36,573 nt of DNA from Pantoea brenneri (GTDB taxonomy: Bacteria; Pseudomonadota; Gammaproteobacteria; Enterobacterales; Enterobacteriaceae). This document shows positions 22,374 to 33,756 of this stretch, in pieces (the stretch's first letter is position 1; the number at the start of each line of letters is the position of its first letter). The notes beneath the pieces are model-generated. The model was not told the origin of the DNA. It was given only the letters and a program-made list of their open reading frames with translations, and did no database searches. A program made the position numbers and the translations under genes. Where the stretch lies: positions 1-36,573 of the forward strand of contig MIEI01000047.1 in assembly GCA_002095305.1 (NCBI GenBank). Direction: 5' to 3'.

Positions 22374-24107
22374 ATGAATGCGAGTGCAGCCGCCACACAA
22401 GATCAAGAAAAGAAAGGCTTCGGTGACCTTCTCGCTCGCCTGCGCGCAAATCCGCGTATTCCTTTAGTCGTCGCCGCCGCCGCCGTTATCGCTATCGTGA
22501 TTGCGATGGTGCTGTGGGCCAAAGCGCCCAGCTACAGCGTTCTCTATAACAATCTGTCGAATGAAGATGGCGGTGAAATCGTCACGCAGCTGACGCAGAT
22601 GAACATTCCCTACCGCTTCGCCGAGAACGGCGGCGCACTGATGGTGCCGGATGAGAAGGTCCACGAGCTGCGTCTGCGTCTGGCACAACAGGGTCTGCCG
22701 AAAGGCGGCTCGGTTGGTTTCGAACTGCTGGATAAAGAGAAGTTCGGTATCAGCCAGTTCAGCGAGCAGGTCAACTATCAGCGCGCGCTGGAAGGCGAGC
22801 TGGCTCGCACCATCGAATCGCTGGGTCCGGTAAAAACCGCCCGCGTCCATCTGGCGATGCCTAAACCCACCTTATTTGTCCGTGAGCAGAAAGCACCGTC
22901 GGCGTCGGTCACCTTAACCCTGCAGCCTGGCCGTGCACTGGATGAAGGTCAGATTCAGGCCATCGCCCACATGGTTTCCAGCAGCGTGGCGGGTTTACCG
23001 CCGGGTAACGTTACCGTGGTCGATCAGACCGGTCGCCTGCTGACCCGTTCCGATAGCGTCGGCCGCGATCTGAATGATGCTCAGCTGAAGTATGCCTCTG
23101 ATGTTGAAACGCGTTATCAGCAACGTATCGAAGCGATCCTGAATCCGATTCTGGGCCAGGGCAACGTGCATGCGCAGGTTACCGCGCAGATCAACTTCGA
23201 CACCAGCGAGCAGACGGATGAGAAATATCAGCCTAATGCGAATCCATCTGCTACCGCGATTCGCTCGCGTCAGACCAGCACCAGCGATCAATCAGGCAGC
23301 CCTTATCCGGGCGGCGTACCGGGCGCATTGTCCAACCAGCCTGCGCCAGCCAACACCGCGCCGGTCAATGCACCCGCAGCTAACGGCCAGAATGCCAACG
23401 GTCAGAACGCCAATGGTCAGAATGCTAACGGACAGAATAATGCCGGCCAGACCACCAGCACCGCCGCGGCCAGCAGCACGCCGACCAACTCACGCCGTGA
23501 TGACACGGTTAACTATGAGCTGGACCGCACTATTCGTCATACCAAGCTCAACGTCGGCGATGTCCAGCGTCTGTCGGTGGCGGTGGTGGTCAACTATCGC
23601 GAAGACGATAAAGGGAAAGCGGTTGCGCTGAACGAACAGCAACTGAAGCAGATTGAAGACCTGACCCGTGAAGCGATGGGCTACTCCCAGACCCGCGGCG
23701 ACAGCGTGAACGTGGTGAACTCGCAGTTCAATACCACCGAACCGACGACCGGTGATCTGCCCTTCTGGCAGCAGCAAGCGTTCTTTGATCAGCTGATGAA
23801 TGCCGGTAAATGGCTGTTGGTTGCTCTGGTTGCCTTCATTCTGTATCGCAAGCTGGTCCGTCCGCATCTGGTCCGTAAGCAGGCTGCGGAGAAAGCCGCT
23901 GCAGAAGCTGCTGCTGCCCATGCCGCTGAACCGGCAGAAGAAGAAGCCTATAGCGTTCAGCTCAGCAAAGATGAGCTGGATCAGGAACGTAAGTCTAACA
24001 ACCGCATGAGCGCAGAGGTGATGAGTCAACGCATCCGCGACATGTCTGAAAACGATCCGCGCGTTGTTGCGCTGGTGATTCGCGAATGGATGAGTAAAGA
24101 GCTATGA
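22374..24107 (+). CDS. fliF: Flagellar MS-ring protein FliF
   Basis: 577 residues. N-terminal helix near 27-46, ring-building motifs with [25 protein letters not shown] ([28 protein letters not shown]), a second helix near 480-498, and a cytoplasmic tail (EMSKEL-type end: EWMSKEL) that binds FliG. Between the two lies a periplasmic loop with four near-perfect 15-base repeats (23382-23441) coding NGQNA units, so this loop is variable in length by slippage. First gene of fliFGHIJK; it overlaps fliG by four bases. Confidence 0.96.
   Translation: MNASAAATQDQEKKGFGDLLARLRANPRIPLVVAAAAVIAIVIAMVLWAKAPSYSVLYNNLSNEDGGEIVTQLTQMNIPYRFAENGGALMVPDEKVHELRLRLAQQGLPKGGSVGFELLDKEKFGISQFSEQVNYQRALEGELARTIESLGPVKTARVHLAMPKPTLFVREQKAPSASVTLTLQPGRALDEGQIQAIAHMVSSSVAGLPPGNVTVVDQTGRLLTRSDSVGRDLNDAQLKYASDVETRYQQRIEAILNPILGQGNVHAQVTAQINFDTSEQTDEKYQPNANPSATAIRSRQTSTSDQSGSPYPGGVPGALSNQPAPANTAPVNAPAANGQNANGQNANGQNANGQNNAGQTTSTAAASSTPTNSRRDDTVNYELDRTIRHTKLNVGDVQRLSVAVVVNYREDDKGKAVALNEQQLKQIEDLTREAMGYSQTRGDSVNVVNSQFNTTEPTTGDLPFWQQQAFFDQLMNAGKWLLVALVAFILYRKLVRPHLVRKQAAEKAAAEAAAAHAAEPAEEEAYSVQLSKDELDQERKSNNRMSAEVMSQRIRDMSENDPRVVALVIREWMSKEL
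23382..23441 (+). repeat. Four 15-base in-frame tandem repeats in fliF
   Basis: Units at 23382, 23397, 23412 and 23427 each read AAYGGNCAGAAYGCN (the last ends AAT). They code NGQNA repeats in the periplasmic loop. Confidence 0.85.
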
Positions 24108-25096
24108 GTCTGACCGGAACCGAAAAAAGCGCCATCCTGATGATGACTATCGGCGAAGAGCGCGCAGCGGAAGTTTTCAAACACCTGAACCAGCGTGAAG
24201 TGCAGCACCTGAGCGCCGCGATGGCCAATATGCGTCAGGTCTCGCACAAGCAGCTGACGGAAGTGTTACGCGAGTTTGAAGCCGATGCCGAGCAGTTTGC
24301 GGCGCTGAGCCTTAACTCCAACGATTACCTGCGTTCGGTGCTGATCAAAGCACTGGGCGAAGAGCGCGCCTCCAGCCTGCTGGAAGATATTCTCGAAACC
24401 CGCGAAACCACCAGCGGGATGGAGACGCTCAACTTTATGGAGCCGCAGGCAGCTGCCGACCTGATCCGCGACGAGCATCCACAGATCATCGCCACCATCC
24501 TGGTCCACCTCAAGCGTGGTCAGGCGGCGGATATTCTGGCGCTGTTCGACGAACGTCTGCGTCACGATGTGATGCTGCGTATCGCCACCTTCGGCGGTGT
24601 CCAGCCAGCGGCCCTGGCCGAACTGACCGAAGTGCTCAACGGTCTGCTGGACGGTACCAACCTCAAGCGCGCGAAGATGGGCGGCGTGAGAACCGCAGCC
24701 GAGATCATCAACCTGATGAAGACGCAGCAGGAAGAAGCGGTTATCGAAGCAGTACGCGACTTCGACGGCGAACTGGCTCAGAAAATTATCGACGAGATGT
24801 TCCTGTTCGAAAACCTGGTGGAAGTGGACGACCGCAGTATCCAGCGCCTGTTGCAGGAAGTGGAGTCCGAGCAGCTGCTGGTTGCACTGAAAGGTGCCGA
24901 ACAGCCGCTGCGCGAAAAATTCCTCAAAAACATGTCAGCCCGTGCGGCCGATATCCTGCGCGACGATCTGGCCAACCGCGGTCCGGTGCGGATGTCGGCG
25001 GTGGAAAACGAGCAGAAAGCAATCCTGCTGGTGGTGCGCCGCTTAGCCGAATCGGGCGAGATGGTGATTGGTGGTGGCGAGGAAACCTATGTCTGA
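24104..25096 (+). CDS. fliG: Flagellar motor switch protein FliG
   Basis: 330 residues (331 in E. coli), very similar throughout: [36 protein letters not shown], the EHPQ and the charged torque helix around [12 protein letters not shown]...REKFLKNMS. It sits on the FliF ring and receives torque from MotA. It overlaps fliF (ATGA) and fliH (eight bases). Confidence 0.97.
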   Translation: MSLTGTEKSAILMMTIGEERAAEVFKHLNQREVQHLSAAMANMRQVSHKQLTEVLREFEADAEQFAALSLNSNDYLRSVLIKALGEERASSLLEDILETRETTSGMETLNFMEPQAAADLIRDEHPQIIATILVHLKRGQAADILALFDERLRHDVMLRIATFGGVQPAALAELTEVLNGLLDGTNLKRAKMGGVRTAAEIINLMKTQQEEAVIEAVRDFDGELAQKIIDEMFLFENLVEVDDRSIQRLLQEVESEQLLVALKGAEQPLREKFLKNMSARAADILRDDLANRGPVRMSAVENEQKAILLVVRRLAESGEMVIGGGEETYV

Positions 25097-25781
25097 TGCA
25101 TTTTCTGCCCGCCCATGGCAACTGTGGCAGCCGGCCGATTTAGGCCGCTTCGACCAGCCTGAACCGGAGCCGCTGCCCGAGATCACCGAATTTGATTCCG
25201 GGGTTGATGAGCAGCAGCTGCTGCTCGAACGTCAGCAACAGCAGATGCGTAAAGAGGCACAGGCCCAGGGTTACAACGAAGGTCAGCAGCAGGGTTTTGC
25301 CGAAGGTCAGAAAAGCGGTTATGAAGCCGGTTTTCAGCAGGGTCTGGCAGATGCTCAGCAGCAGCACGCGCCGTTACAGGCGCGGATGCAGCAGCTGGTC
25401 ACCGAGTTCCAGAACACGCTGGAGTCGCTGGACAGCGTTATCGCCTCGCGCCTGATGCAGCTGGCACTTGAAGCCGCCCGCTCGGTAATTGGCCAGGCGA
25501 CTGCGGTCGATGGCAGCGCCCTGCTGCGTCAGATTCAGGGATTACTGCAGCAGGAACCGATGTTCAACGGCAAGCCGCAGTTGCGGGTGCACCCGGACGA
25601 TCTGCAACGTATCGAGCAGACGCTCGGCCCGACGCTCGACCTGCACGGCTGGCGTTTACTGGCGGACAGTACCCTGCATCCAGGCGGCTGTAAACTCAGC
25701 GCCGAAGATGGCGATCTGGATGCCAGCGTGGCGACGCGCTGGCAGGAACTGTGCCGCCTTGCCGCGCCAGGAGAAGTGTAA
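25089..25781 (+). CDS. fliH: Flagellar export ATPase regulator FliH
   Basis: 230 residues from ATG 25089 (GAGGAA upstream), 228 in E. coli. Q-rich coiled coil with GxxxG-like repeats ([21 protein letters not shown]), then the FliH C-terminal domain that binds the FliI N-terminus. Earlier in-frame starts lie inside fliG. Coupled to fliI by TAATG. Confidence 0.95.
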   Translation: MSDAFSARPWQLWQPADLGRFDQPEPEPLPEITEFDSGVDEQQLLLERQQQQMRKEAQAQGYNEGQQQGFAEGQKSGYEAGFQQGLADAQQQHAPLQARMQQLVTEFQNTLESLDSVIASRLMQLALEAARSVIGQATAVDGSALLRQIQGLLQQEPMFNGKPQLRVHPDDLQRIEQTLGPTLDLHGWRLLADSTLHPGGCKLSAEDGDLDASVATRWQELCRLAAPGEV

Positions 25782-27142
25782 TGACCACTCGGCTCAATCG
25801 CTGGCTGGGCGCGCTCGACGCGTTCGAAAAGCGAATTGCTCAGGTTCAGCCGGTACGCCGTTACGGGCGACTGACCCGTGCCACCGGCCTGGTGCTGGAA
25901 GCGACTGGCCTGCAATTACCGCTCGGCGCGACCTGCATCATTGAACGTAATGATGGCAAAACCATCAGCGAGATCGAAAGCGAAGTGGTGGGATTCAACG
26001 GACAAAAACTGTTGATGATGCCGCTGGAAGAAGTGGATGGCATTTTACCGGGCGCGCGGGTGTACGCACTGCAGAACGGTGAAAACCCGCAGGCCGGTAA
26101 GCAAATGCTGCTGGGTCCGCAGCTGCTGGGCCGGGTGCTGGACGGCAGCGGACGCCCGCTGGATGGCCTGCCGTCACCGGATACCGGTTACCGCGCGCCG
26201 CTGATCACCCCGCCGTTCAACCCGCTGCAGCGTACCCCGATTACCGATGTGCTGGACACTGGCGTTCGCGCCATTAACGCCCTGCTGACGGTAGGACGCG
26301 GCCAGCGTATGGGCCTGTTCGCCGGTTCGGGCGTCGGTAAAAGCGTACTGCTCGGCATGATGGCGCGCTACACCGAAGCCGACGTGATTGTGGTCGGGCT
26401 AATCGGCGAACGTGGTCGCGAAGTAAAAGATTTTATCGAGAACATTCTCGGTGCCGAAGGCCGCGCGCGTTCGGTGGTGATCGCCGCGCCGGCTGACGTT
26501 TCGCCGCTGCTGCGTATGCAGGGTGCCGCCTACGCCACCCGCATCGCCGAAGATTTTCGCGATCGCGGCAAACATGTGCTGCTGATCATGGATTCCCTGA
26601 CCCGCTACGCCATGGCGCAGCGTGAGATCGCGCTGGCGATCGGTGAACCTCCGGCCACCAAAGGCTATCCACCGTCGGTGTTCGCCAAGCTGCCGGCGCT
26701 GGTGGAACGCGCCGGTAACGGCATCGACGGCGGCGGCTCGATTACCGCCTTCTATACCGTGCTGACCGAAGGCGACGATCAGCAGGACCCGATTGCTGAC
26801 TCGGCGCGCGCCATCCTCGACGGTCACATCGTGCTGTCGCGGCGGCTGGCAGAAGCCGGTCACTATCCGGCGATCGATATTGAAGCCTCAATCAGCCGTG
26901 CGATGACCTCGCTGATTGATGAAAACCACTATGCGCGCGTACGCCAGTTCAAGCAGTTGCTGTCCAGTTTCCAGCGTAACCGCGATCTGGTCAGCGTGGG
27001 CGCCTATGCCGCAGGCAGCGACCCGATGCTGGATAAAGCGATCAAACTCTATCCGCAGATGGAAGCCTTTTTGCAACAGGGCATTTTCGAACGCAGCGAT
27101 TATGACGACGCCTGCCTGCATCTGCATGCGCTGTTCGGCTAA
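25781..27142 (+). CDS. fliI: Flagellum-specific ATPase FliI
   Basis: 453 residues from ATG 25781. F1-type ATPase with Walker A in [15 protein letters not shown] (about 178-190), [14 protein letters not shown] and Walker [16 protein letters not shown], all typical of FliI. It energises protein export with FliH and FliJ. Stop TAA, then fliJ after 28 bases. Confidence 0.97.
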   Translation: MTTRLNRWLGALDAFEKRIAQVQPVRRYGRLTRATGLVLEATGLQLPLGATCIIERNDGKTISEIESEVVGFNGQKLLMMPLEEVDGILPGARVYALQNGENPQAGKQMLLGPQLLGRVLDGSGRPLDGLPSPDTGYRAPLITPPFNPLQRTPITDVLDTGVRAINALLTVGRGQRMGLFAGSGVGKSVLLGMMARYTEADVIVVGLIGERGREVKDFIENILGAEGRARSVVIAAPADVSPLLRMQGAAYATRIAEDFRDRGKHVLLIMDSLTRYAMAQREIALAIGEPPATKGYPPSVFAKLPALVERAGNGIDGGGSITAFYTVLTEGDDQQDPIADSARAILDGHIVLSRRLAEAGHYPAIDIEASISRAMTSLIDENHYARVRQFKQLLSSFQRNRDLVSVGAYAAGSDPMLDKAIKLYPQMEAFLQQGIFERSDYDDACLHLHALFG

Positions 27143-27170
27143 TCGACGCGATTAACGCGAGGTAACGGCA

Positions 27171-27614
27171 ATGAAAACTGCAAATGCCATCGACACGCTA
27201 CGCGATTTAGCGGAACAGGATCTGGAACGCGCCGCCATCTATCTCGGCGATATGCGTCGCGGTCAGCAGGCTGCCAATGAGCAGCTGACCATGCTGCTCG
27301 ACTACCAGGACGAATATCGCAACAAGCTGAATGACGATATGTCGACCGGGATTGCCAGCACCCGCTGGACCAACTACCACCAGTTTATTCAGACGCTGGA
27401 AAAAGCGATCGATCAGCACCGCAACCAGCTCAATAACTGGAACCAGCGTCTTGAGCAGGCGCTGATCAACTGGCGTGAGAAACAGCAGCGGCTGAACGCC
27501 TATCAGACGCTGATCACCCGGGCAGAGGAAAATGCATTACGACAGGAAAACCGTCTCGACCAGAAACGGATGGATGAATTTGCCCAACGGGCCGCTTTGA
27601 GGAGAGGCGAATGA
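27171..27614 (+). CDS. fliJ: Flagellar export protein FliJ
   Basis: 147 residues, all-helical coiled coil, the same size as E. coli FliJ. GAGGTAACGGCA precedes the ATG. It links FliI to FlhA and carries export chaperones. Overlaps fliK by four bases (ATGA). Confidence 0.95.
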   Translation: MKTANAIDTLRDLAEQDLERAAIYLGDMRRGQQAANEQLTMLLDYQDEYRNKLNDDMSTGIASTRWTNYHQFIQTLEKAIDQHRNQLNNWNQRLEQALINWREKQQRLNAYQTLITRAEENALRQENRLDQKRMDEFAQRAALRRGE

Positions 27615-28891
27615 TTACGCTGCCAAACATTGCCATGAAAGCGGCGGTGAAAACCGACGCGGATACATCAGTTTCAACCGATGCAGCTGCCGGCACCGAT
27701 GCCCTGCCGCACGACTTTCTGACCGCGCTGGGAAACCAGTTGCTGAGCCTGGCGAAACAGCAGGGAAAAGCGGCGCAATCGGCTGATCTCAAAACAGAAA
27801 GCGACACCGATGCGCAGCCTGGCGCACCACTGAATGCCCTGATCGCCGCACTGGATAATCCGGCGGCGCTAAGCGCACTGTTTAAGCCGGAAAATATTAA
27901 AGCCGGCACAAAATCAGCCGATGATAAAGACAAGTCAGAAGCCGCGCCCTTAAGTGCCAGCGATATGCAAAATGTGCAGGCGCTGTTCGCCATGTTACCG
28001 ACCACGCCGGCCGCCACCAGCGCAGCCGTCAGCCCGGTCAGTGAGGCGCAGGGTGAACTGGCTGTCCAGAACGACAGCGCGCGCAAAAGCCTGACGTCAC
28101 TGGCACAGATGCTCACCGGCAGCGATCAGGCGAGCAAAGAACCCGGCGCGGAGAGTTCGCCTGGGGTTAAAACCGCCGCGCTGAATGCGCCCGCGGTGAG
28201 TAGCACAGCCAGCCAGAGCAGCACGGCTGCGGTGAACAGTAACAGCCTCAGCCCCGCGCAGACGCTGGATAGCAGTTTTCAGCAGGTGCTGAGCAATTTA
28301 ACCCGACAGGACGATCAGGCCGCCATCAAAGCCAGTGCCAGCGATAATTCGCTGATCACCAGCACGCCGATCTCCAGCGCCAGCAGCCTGGCGCCGCCGG
28401 TAATGGCGTCGTCGACCACCAGCACGCCCTCGACCCCGATGCTGAATGCGCAGCTGGGCAGCGATGAGTGGCAGCAGGCGTTAAGCCAGCAAATTGTGAT
28501 GTTCAGCCGCAACGGTCAGCAAAACGCCGAATTGCGCTTACATCCGGCAGACCTGGGCGCCATCCAGATCAGCCTGAAACTGGATAACGACCAGGCACAA
28601 ATTAATCTGGTTTCCGGCCATAGCCACGTCAGAGCGGCGCTGGAAGCCGCGATTCCGCAGCTGCGCAGTGCGCTGGCAGAGAGCGGAATCCACCTGGGTG
28701 AGAGTCAGGTCAGCAGTGACAGTTCCGCGCAAGGCCAGAACTTCCAGCAACAGCAGGAGGCGCGCCGCGATGGACAGCATGGCCGCTTCTCTCTCGCTCA
28801 GGATAGTGACACCGACATCACGCCGATTGCCGTTCCCGCCGCTCTTCAGGCACGGGTAAACGGTAATGGCGCGGTCGACACTTTTGCCTGA
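27611..28891 (+). CDS. fliK: Flagellar hook-length control protein FliK
   Basis: 426 residues. A long low-complexity Ala/Ser/Thr-rich N-terminal ruler and a conserved C-terminal switch domain: [21 protein letters not shown], cited as [14 protein letters not shown], followed by [20 protein letters not shown]. It measures hook length and switches export to filament proteins. Confidence 0.95.
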   Translation: MITLPNIAMKAAVKTDADTSVSTDAAAGTDALPHDFLTALGNQLLSLAKQQGKAAQSADLKTESDTDAQPGAPLNALIAALDNPAALSALFKPENIKAGTKSADDKDKSEAAPLSASDMQNVQALFAMLPTTPAATSAAVSPVSEAQGELAVQNDSARKSLTSLAQMLTGSDQASKEPGAESSPGVKTAALNAPAVSSTASQSSTAAVNSNSLSPAQTLDSSFQQVLSNLTRQDDQAAIKASASDNSLITSTPISSASSLAPPVMASSTTSTPSTPMLNAQLGSDEWQQALSQQIVMFSRNGQQNAELRLHPADLGAIQISLKLDNDQAQINLVSGHSHVRAALEAAIPQLRSALAESGIHLGESQVSSDSSAQGQNFQQQQEARRDGQHGRFSLAQDSDTDITPIAVPAALQARVNGNGAVDTFA

Positions 28892-28921
28892 TAGCGACAA
28901 ACGCTGAAGGTAAGCGTAAAA

Positions 28922-28961
28922 CCCGCGTCTTTTCTTCCCATTGTTTGACTTAAGACGCGGG
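28922..28961. repeat. Inverted repeat between fliK and fliL
   Basis: CCCGCGTCTT at 28922-28931 and AAGACGCGGG at 28952-28961, a perfect 10-bp stem with a 20-base loop. Plus strand lacks a U-run; minus strand has TTTTAC. It separates the fliFGHIJK and fliLMNOPQR units and could attenuate or protect transcript ends. Confidence 0.7.
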
Positions 28962-29020
28962 ATAATCTGTCCAGGTGAGCCGAGAGGCTTGCCCATAATT
29001 CACAGGAAGTAACTGCAAAC

Positions 29021-29506
29021 ATGTCTGATAACGCGAAAGCTAAAGGCCGCAAACGTAAACTCTTAATTCCGGTGTTGCTCATTGTGACGCTGGCCGCTTG
29101 CAGCGTGGCAGGCTATGCAGTCTGGCGAATGATGAATAAACATGAGGGCGATAAGCCGGAGGTGGCGAAAGTCGAACCGCCTCCCGCCCCGGTCTTTTTT
29201 GCACTTGATACATTTACGGTTAACCTGGTCAATCCCGACAACGATCCTGACCGCGTGCTGTACGTAGGCTTTACCCTGCGTCTGGCCGATGAGGATACAC
29301 GGCGTCGGTTAAATGACTATCTGCCTGAGGTGCGCAGTCGTCTGCTGCTGCTGCTCTCGCGTCAGAGCGCTGCGGCGCTGGCGACGGAGCAAGGAAAGCA
29401 AGCGCTTGTTGAACAAATCAAACAGGCGCTGGCACCACCACTGGTAAAAGGTCAACCTCCGCAGGCCGTGAACGATGTGCTGTTTACTGCCTTCATTTTG
29501 AGGTGA
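29021..29506 (+). CDS. fliL: Flagellar basal-body protein FliL
   Basis: 161 residues: basic N-terminus, one membrane helix at about 16-36 ([20 protein letters not shown]), periplasmic domain with DTFTVNL and GFTLRL. It stabilises the stator and basal body. First gene of fliLMNOPQR. AGGAAG precedes the ATG. Four bases separate it from fliM. Confidence 0.95.
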   Translation: MSDNAKAKGRKRKLLIPVLLIVTLAACSVAGYAVWRMMNKHEGDKPEVAKVEPPPAPVFFALDTFTVNLVNPDNDPDRVLYVGFTLRLADEDTRRRLNDYLPEVRSRLLLLLSRQSAAALATEQGKQALVEQIKQALAPPLVKGQPPQAVNDVLFTAFILR

Positions 29507-29510
29507 ATCA

Positions 29511-30518
29511 ATGGGCGATAGCATTCTCTCCCAGGCTGAAATTGACGCCCTATTAAACGGCGACAGTGGCAGCGCGGAAGAAGAAAAGAAACAAAACGGG
29601 CCGGAAGGCGATATTCGTCCTTACGACCCGAATACCCAGCGCCGCGTGGTGCGCGAGCGTTTACAGGCGCTGGAGATTATTAACGAGCGTTTTGCCCGTA
29701 GTTTCCGTATGGCGCTGTTTAACCTGCTGCGTCGTAGCCCGGATATCAGCGTCGGCGCGATCAAGATTCAGCCGTATCACGAGTTTGCCCGCAACCTGCC
29801 GGTGCCGACCAACCTGAACCTGATCCACCTGAAGCCGCTGCGCGGTACGGCGCTGGTAGTGTTTTCACCCAGTCTGGTGTTTATCGCGGTTGATAACCTG
29901 TTCGGTGGCGATGGTCGCTTCCCGACCAAAGTAGAAGGTCGCGAGTTTACCCATACTGAGCAGCGCGTTATCCGTCGCATGCTGAAGCTGGCGCTGGACG
30001 GTTACAGCGACGCATGGAAAGCCATTTATCCACTGGACGTCGAGTATGTGCGTTCAGAGATGCAGGTGAAATTCACCAACATCACCACTTCACCGAACGA
30101 CATCGTGGTTAACACGCCGTTCCAGGTGGAGATTGGTAACCTGGTGGGTGAATTTAATATCTGCATTCCGTTTTCAATGATTGAGCCGCTGCGCGAACTG
30201 CTGGTCAATCCGCCGCTCGAGAACTCGCGCCAGGAAGATAACCACTGGCGTGACAACCTGGTAAAACAGGTGCAGCACTCAGAGCTGGAACTGATTGCAC
30301 ACTTTGCCGAAACCTCGCTGCGTCTGTCACGGATTTTGCAGCTGAAACCCGGCGACGTGCTGCCGATTGAGAAACCGGAACGCATTATCGCCCATGTCGA
30401 TGGCGTGCCGGTCTTAACCAGCCAATATGGCACGATGAATGGCCAGTATGCCCTGCGTGTCGAACACCTGATTAACCCGATTTTGAATTCGCTGAACGAG
30501 GAACAGCCCCATGAGTGA
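29511..30518 (+). CDS. fliM: Flagellar motor switch protein FliM
   Basis: 335 residues. The N-terminal LSQAEIDALLNG (5-16) is the CheY-phosphate binding motif. The central domain with FGGDGRFPTKVEGREFTHTE and the C-terminal SpoA-like part are as in E. coli. It forms the C ring with FliG and FliN. Overlaps fliN by eight bases. Confidence 0.97.
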   Translation: MGDSILSQAEIDALLNGDSGSAEEEKKQNGPEGDIRPYDPNTQRRVVRERLQALEIINERFARSFRMALFNLLRRSPDISVGAIKIQPYHEFARNLPVPTNLNLIHLKPLRGTALVVFSPSLVFIAVDNLFGGDGRFPTKVEGREFTHTEQRVIRRMLKLALDGYSDAWKAIYPLDVEYVRSEMQVKFTNITTSPNDIVVNTPFQVEIGNLVGEFNICIPFSMIEPLRELLVNPPLENSRQEDNHWRDNLVKQVQHSELELIAHFAETSLRLSRILQLKPGDVLPIEKPERIIAHVDGVPVLTSQYGTMNGQYALRVEHLINPILNSLNEEQPHE

Positions 30519-30918
30519 CAGTAATAAGCCGTCTGACGATATCTCTGCGGACGATCTGTGGGCTGAAGCAATGAATGAGCAGGCCGGCAGCAGCAGCGCC
30601 CCGCAAACCGATGACGTGTTTAAGTCATTCGAGAGCGGTAACGTTTCTGGCTCACTGCAGGATATCGATCTGATCATGGATATCCCGGTCAAACTGACCG
30701 TGGAACTGGGCCGTACCAAGATGACCATCAAAGAGCTGCTGCGTCTGGCGCAGGGTTCAGTGGTGTCGCTCGACGGCCTGGCAGGCGAACCGCTGGATAT
30801 TCTGATCAACGGTTACCTGATTGCTCAGGGTGAAGTGGTGGTGGTCAACGACAAATATGGCGTGCGCATCACTGACATTATTACTCCGTCCGAACGTATG
30901 CGTCGTCTGAGTCGCTGA
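30511..30918 (+). CDS. fliN: Flagellar motor switch protein FliN
   Basis: 135 residues. Acidic N-terminal linker, then the SpoA domain DIPVKLTVELGRTKMTIKELL (cited by part: VKLTVELGRTKMTI) and YGVRITDI. C-ring base component. Two bases separate it from fliO. Confidence 0.96.
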   Translation: MSDSNKPSDDISADDLWAEAMNEQAGSSSAPQTDDVFKSFESGNVSGSLQDIDLIMDIPVKLTVELGRTKMTIKELLRLAQGSVVSLDGLAGEPLDILINGYLIAQGEVVVVNDKYGVRITDIITPSERMRRLSR

Positions 30919-30920
30919 GA

Positions 30921-31319
30921 ATGACTAGCCAGAATCAAAGTCTGCAACCTGCTGCGCCACACGCACAGCCGATTTCCACCGGCTCAATGGTGGTGCAGGT
31001 CAGCAGCATGTTAGCGGTGATTATTTTATTGATTCTGGCCTGCGCCTGGCTGGCACGCCGCTTTGGCTTCGCGCCGAAGAAGGTGAGCGGCCAGGAGCTT
31101 AAACTGACCGCCAGCGTGCAGGTCGGCCAGCGTGAGCGGGTGGTGATTATCGATACCGCCGATGCCCGTCTGGTGCTTGGTGTGACCGCACAGCAGATTA
31201 CCCATCTGCATACGCTACCGCCGGGTGCGCCGCTGGAGAATACGCCAGCGCAGGCTGCCCCACAGGATTTTCGTCAGCTGTTACAGAACCTGGTTAAACG
31301 TCCCGGAAAACCCCAATGA
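30921..31319 (+). CDS. fliO: Flagellar export assembly protein FliO
   Basis: 132 residues with one membrane helix at about 27-50, then [10 protein letters not shown] and [20 protein letters not shown], as in E. coli FliO. It assists assembly of the FliP ring. Four-base overlap with fliP. Confidence 0.93.
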   Translation: MTSQNQSLQPAAPHAQPISTGSMVVQVSSMLAVIILLILACAWLARRFGFAPKKVSGQELKLTASVQVGQRERVVIIDTADARLVLGVTAQQITHLHTLPPGAPLENTPAQAAPQDFRQLLQNLVKRPGKPQ

Positions 31320-32049
31320 TGCGTCGACTGCTTCCTTTATTGCCACTGCTGTTGCTGGCACCGGTTGCCCATGCCCAGCTTCCGGGCCTGGTGAGTCATG
31401 CGCTGCCAAACGGCGGCCAGAGCTGGTCGCTGCCGGTGCAGACGCTGGTGTTTATCACCGCCCTGACCTTTATTCCGGCGGTGCTGCTGATGATGACCAG
31501 CTTTACCCGCATCATCATTGTGTTTGGTTTGCTGCGTAACGCATTGGGTACGCCCTCTGCACCGCCGAACCAGGTTCTGCTGGGGCTGTCGCTGTTTCTG
31601 ACCTTCTTTATTATGGCGCGACCTTCGACAAGATTTATCAGGACGCCTACCTGCCGTTCAGCCAGGACAAAATCAGCATGGATGTGGCGATCGAGAAAGG
31701 CGCCCAGCCGCTGCGTGAGTTTATGCTGCGTCAGACCCGTGAAGCGGATCTGGCCCTGTTCGCTCGCCTGGCGAATACCGCGCCGATTGCCGGCCCGGAA
31801 GCGGTGCCGATGCGCATCCTGCTGCCCGCTTACGTGACCAGCGAGCTGAAGACCGCTTTCCAGATTGGTTTTACCGTGTTTATCCCGTTTCTGATTATTG
31901 ACCTGGTGGTGGCCAGCGTGCTGATGGCGCTGGGGATGATGATGGTGCCACCGGCGACAATCTCACTGCCGTTTAAGCTGATGCTGTTTGTGCTGGTCGA
32001 TGGCTGGCAACTGCTGGTCGGCTCACTGGCGCAAAGCTTCTACTCCTGA
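31316..32049 (+). pseudogene. fliP: Flagellar export gate protein FliP, interrupted by a one-base deletion
   Basis: The reading frame begins with a signal peptide ([16 protein letters not shown]) and matches FliP through [12 protein letters not shown]. At 31616-31621 the DNA reads GCGCGACC where GCGCCGACC would give [14 protein letters not shown]. The shifted frame runs on to a stop near 31837; the correct frame resumes through [20 protein letters not shown] to GSLAQSFYS, 245-type length. With one base restored the gene is 244 residues, almost identical to E. coli FliP. FliP forms the five-subunit core of the export gate. Either a natural loss or a sequence error. Confidence 0.9.
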
Positions 32050-32073
32050 TCCCCCCTATTCCCGGAGCACAAC

Positions 32074-32343
32074 ATGACACCCGAATCAGTAATGGTAATG
32101 GGCCAGGAAGCGATGCGCGTCGCGCTGATGCTGGCCGCCCCGATGCTGCTGGCCGCGCTGGTCAGTGGATTGCTTATCAGCCTGTTGCAGGCCGCCACTC
32201 AGGTCAATGAACAGACCCTGTCGTTCATTCCGAAAATTCTGGCGGTGGCGACCACCGGCATTATTGCCGGCCCGTGGATGCTGAATCTGCTGCTCGACTA
32301 TATCCGCACCGTCTTTTCCAACCTGCCTTACATCATCGGCTGA
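32074..32343 (+). CDS. fliQ: Flagellar export gate protein FliQ
   Basis: 89 residues with two membrane helices, as in all FliQ proteins ([19 protein letters not shown]). Stop overlaps the fliR start (TGATG). Confidence 0.96.
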   Translation: MTPESVMVMGQEAMRVALMLAAPMLLAALVSGLLISLLQAATQVNEQTLSFIPKILAVATTGIIAGPWMLNLLLDYIRTVFSNLPYIIG

Positions 32344-33128
32344 TGATTACTCTCGACAGCAGCCAGCTGGTACATTGGGTGAGCCAGTTTTTCTGGCCAC
32401 TGGTGCGTATTCTGGCGCTGCTGGCCTCTGCGCCGCTGCTTAATGAACGATCTATCAGTCACCGGGTCAAAATTGGTCTGGCAGTGATGATCACCTGGCT
32501 GTTAATGCCGCTGCTGCCGCCGGTTAACGTGACGCTGTTTTCGCCGGCCGGCTTCTGGCTGCTAATCCAGCAGATGCTGATTGGCATTGCGCTCGGCTTT
32601 ACCATGCAGTTTGCTTTTGCCGCGGTGCGGACCGCCGGGGAAGTGATTGGCTTACAGATGGGCCTGTCGTTCGCCACCTTTTTTGATCCCGGCAGCCGCC
32701 TCAACATGCCGGTACTGGCGCGTTTTTTAGACATGCTGGCGATGTTACTGTTCCTGACCTTCAACGGACACCTGTGGCTGATCTCGTTGCTGGCGGACAG
32801 TTTTCATACGTTGCCGATTGGCGGACATCCACTGAATGCCAATGCGTTTATGGCGCTGGTGAAGTCGGGCGGATTAATTTTCCTTAATGGCATGATGTTA
32901 GCGCTACCCTTAATCGTTTTGCTCCTCATGCTAAATCTGGTACTAGGTTTGTTAAACCGTGTTTCACCACAGTTATCAATCTTCGCAATTGGCTTCCCGA
33001 TCACCTTATCAGTAGGCATTTTGACTATCAGTATGCTGATGCCACTGCTCGCCCCGTTCTGTGAGCATTTGTTCGGTGAAGTGTTTGATTTACTCGCCCT
33101 GTTCCTGACAGAACTATCCCGTCCCTGA
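32343..33128 (+). CDS. fliR: Flagellar export gate protein FliR
   Basis: 261 residues from ATG 32343, the E. coli length; several membrane helices, with [20 protein letters not shown] (20-residue stretch) typical of FliR. An earlier in-frame start inside fliQ is unlikely. Last gene of the fliL unit. Confidence 0.95.
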   Translation: MITLDSSQLVHWVSQFFWPLVRILALLASAPLLNERSISHRVKIGLAVMITWLLMPLLPPVNVTLFSPAGFWLLIQQMLIGIALGFTMQFAFAAVRTAGEVIGLQMGLSFATFFDPGSRLNMPVLARFLDMLAMLLFLTFNGHLWLISLLADSFHTLPIGGHPLNANAFMALVKSGGLIFLNGMMLALPLIVLLLMLNLVLGLLNRVSPQLSIFAIGFPITLSVGILTISMLMPLLAPFCEHLFGEVFDLLALFLTELSRP

Positions 33129-33756
33129 ACATTAAGTTTCTAACTATCTTTGCTTACTGATACTTAAGTAACGCAAAACCATCCGTGCATTTTTCAAACC
33201 ATATTTTCCAGAATGCAACTAAGGAAATTCTGATAAATGTGCTGAGAGTCTGAAAATAATTCTTATTAAACCGGGCTTCGCGTATTTTAGTTGGGCGGTT
33301 CACAGCAGCGGTTAGACTGTGAATTTGTTGATAAAAAAGGCAATTCGTTGAATTTGAACAAAAAAAATTCTTTAGTGATTTTTCTTGTTAAAAAATGTTT
33401 TTTCCGGCATTGTCAACACACGCTGAGACATCACACTTTCGTAAAACAAATGTTTTTAAGATTTGTCCTATCAGAAAACTCCGGGTTTTCAGCGATAGTG
33501 ACAGCGCTCCCAAAAACAGAGTCTTACTTAACCTCCGGTTTTTCACTGGCATTCCCCGCCATAACCGGAGAATGTGTGACGTCAAAGCAGCACAATATTT
33601 TTGCAGAACGGGTCAGGGATGAAGACTTTTACAGGCGTTTGCCTGTTACCACACTGCACGAGCAGAATAAAAAAGTGCCTTAGAAATCTCTCTCGTACCG
33701 CAACGCGTAATTCATCGTTGATTTAAACGGATAACAAATTGGTGAGGGTCGCTATT
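33129..33756. other. 628-base AT-rich rcsA leader and control region
   Basis: No convincing gene. It holds an RcsAB box at 33220-33233 and, nearer rcsA, several hairpins: GAAAAC/GTTTTC inside CTATC/GATAG at 33468-33498, and CTCCGGTT/AACCGGAG with an inner TGGC/GCCA at 33533-33570. If transcription starts after the RcsAB box the leader is about 470 bases. Confidence 0.65.
33220..33233 (+). promoter_or_regulatory. RcsAB box upstream of rcsA
   Basis: TAAGGAAATTCTGA is close to the RcsAB box of E. coli rcsA (TAAGGATTATCCGA). It fits known autoregulation of rcsA by RcsA-RcsB. Confidence 0.72.

Noticed and set aside
33291..33683. 130-residue plus-strand frame upstream of rcsA
   Set aside because: It starts with TTG without a ribosome site in the AT-rich leader and overlaps the hairpins; no protein-like pattern.
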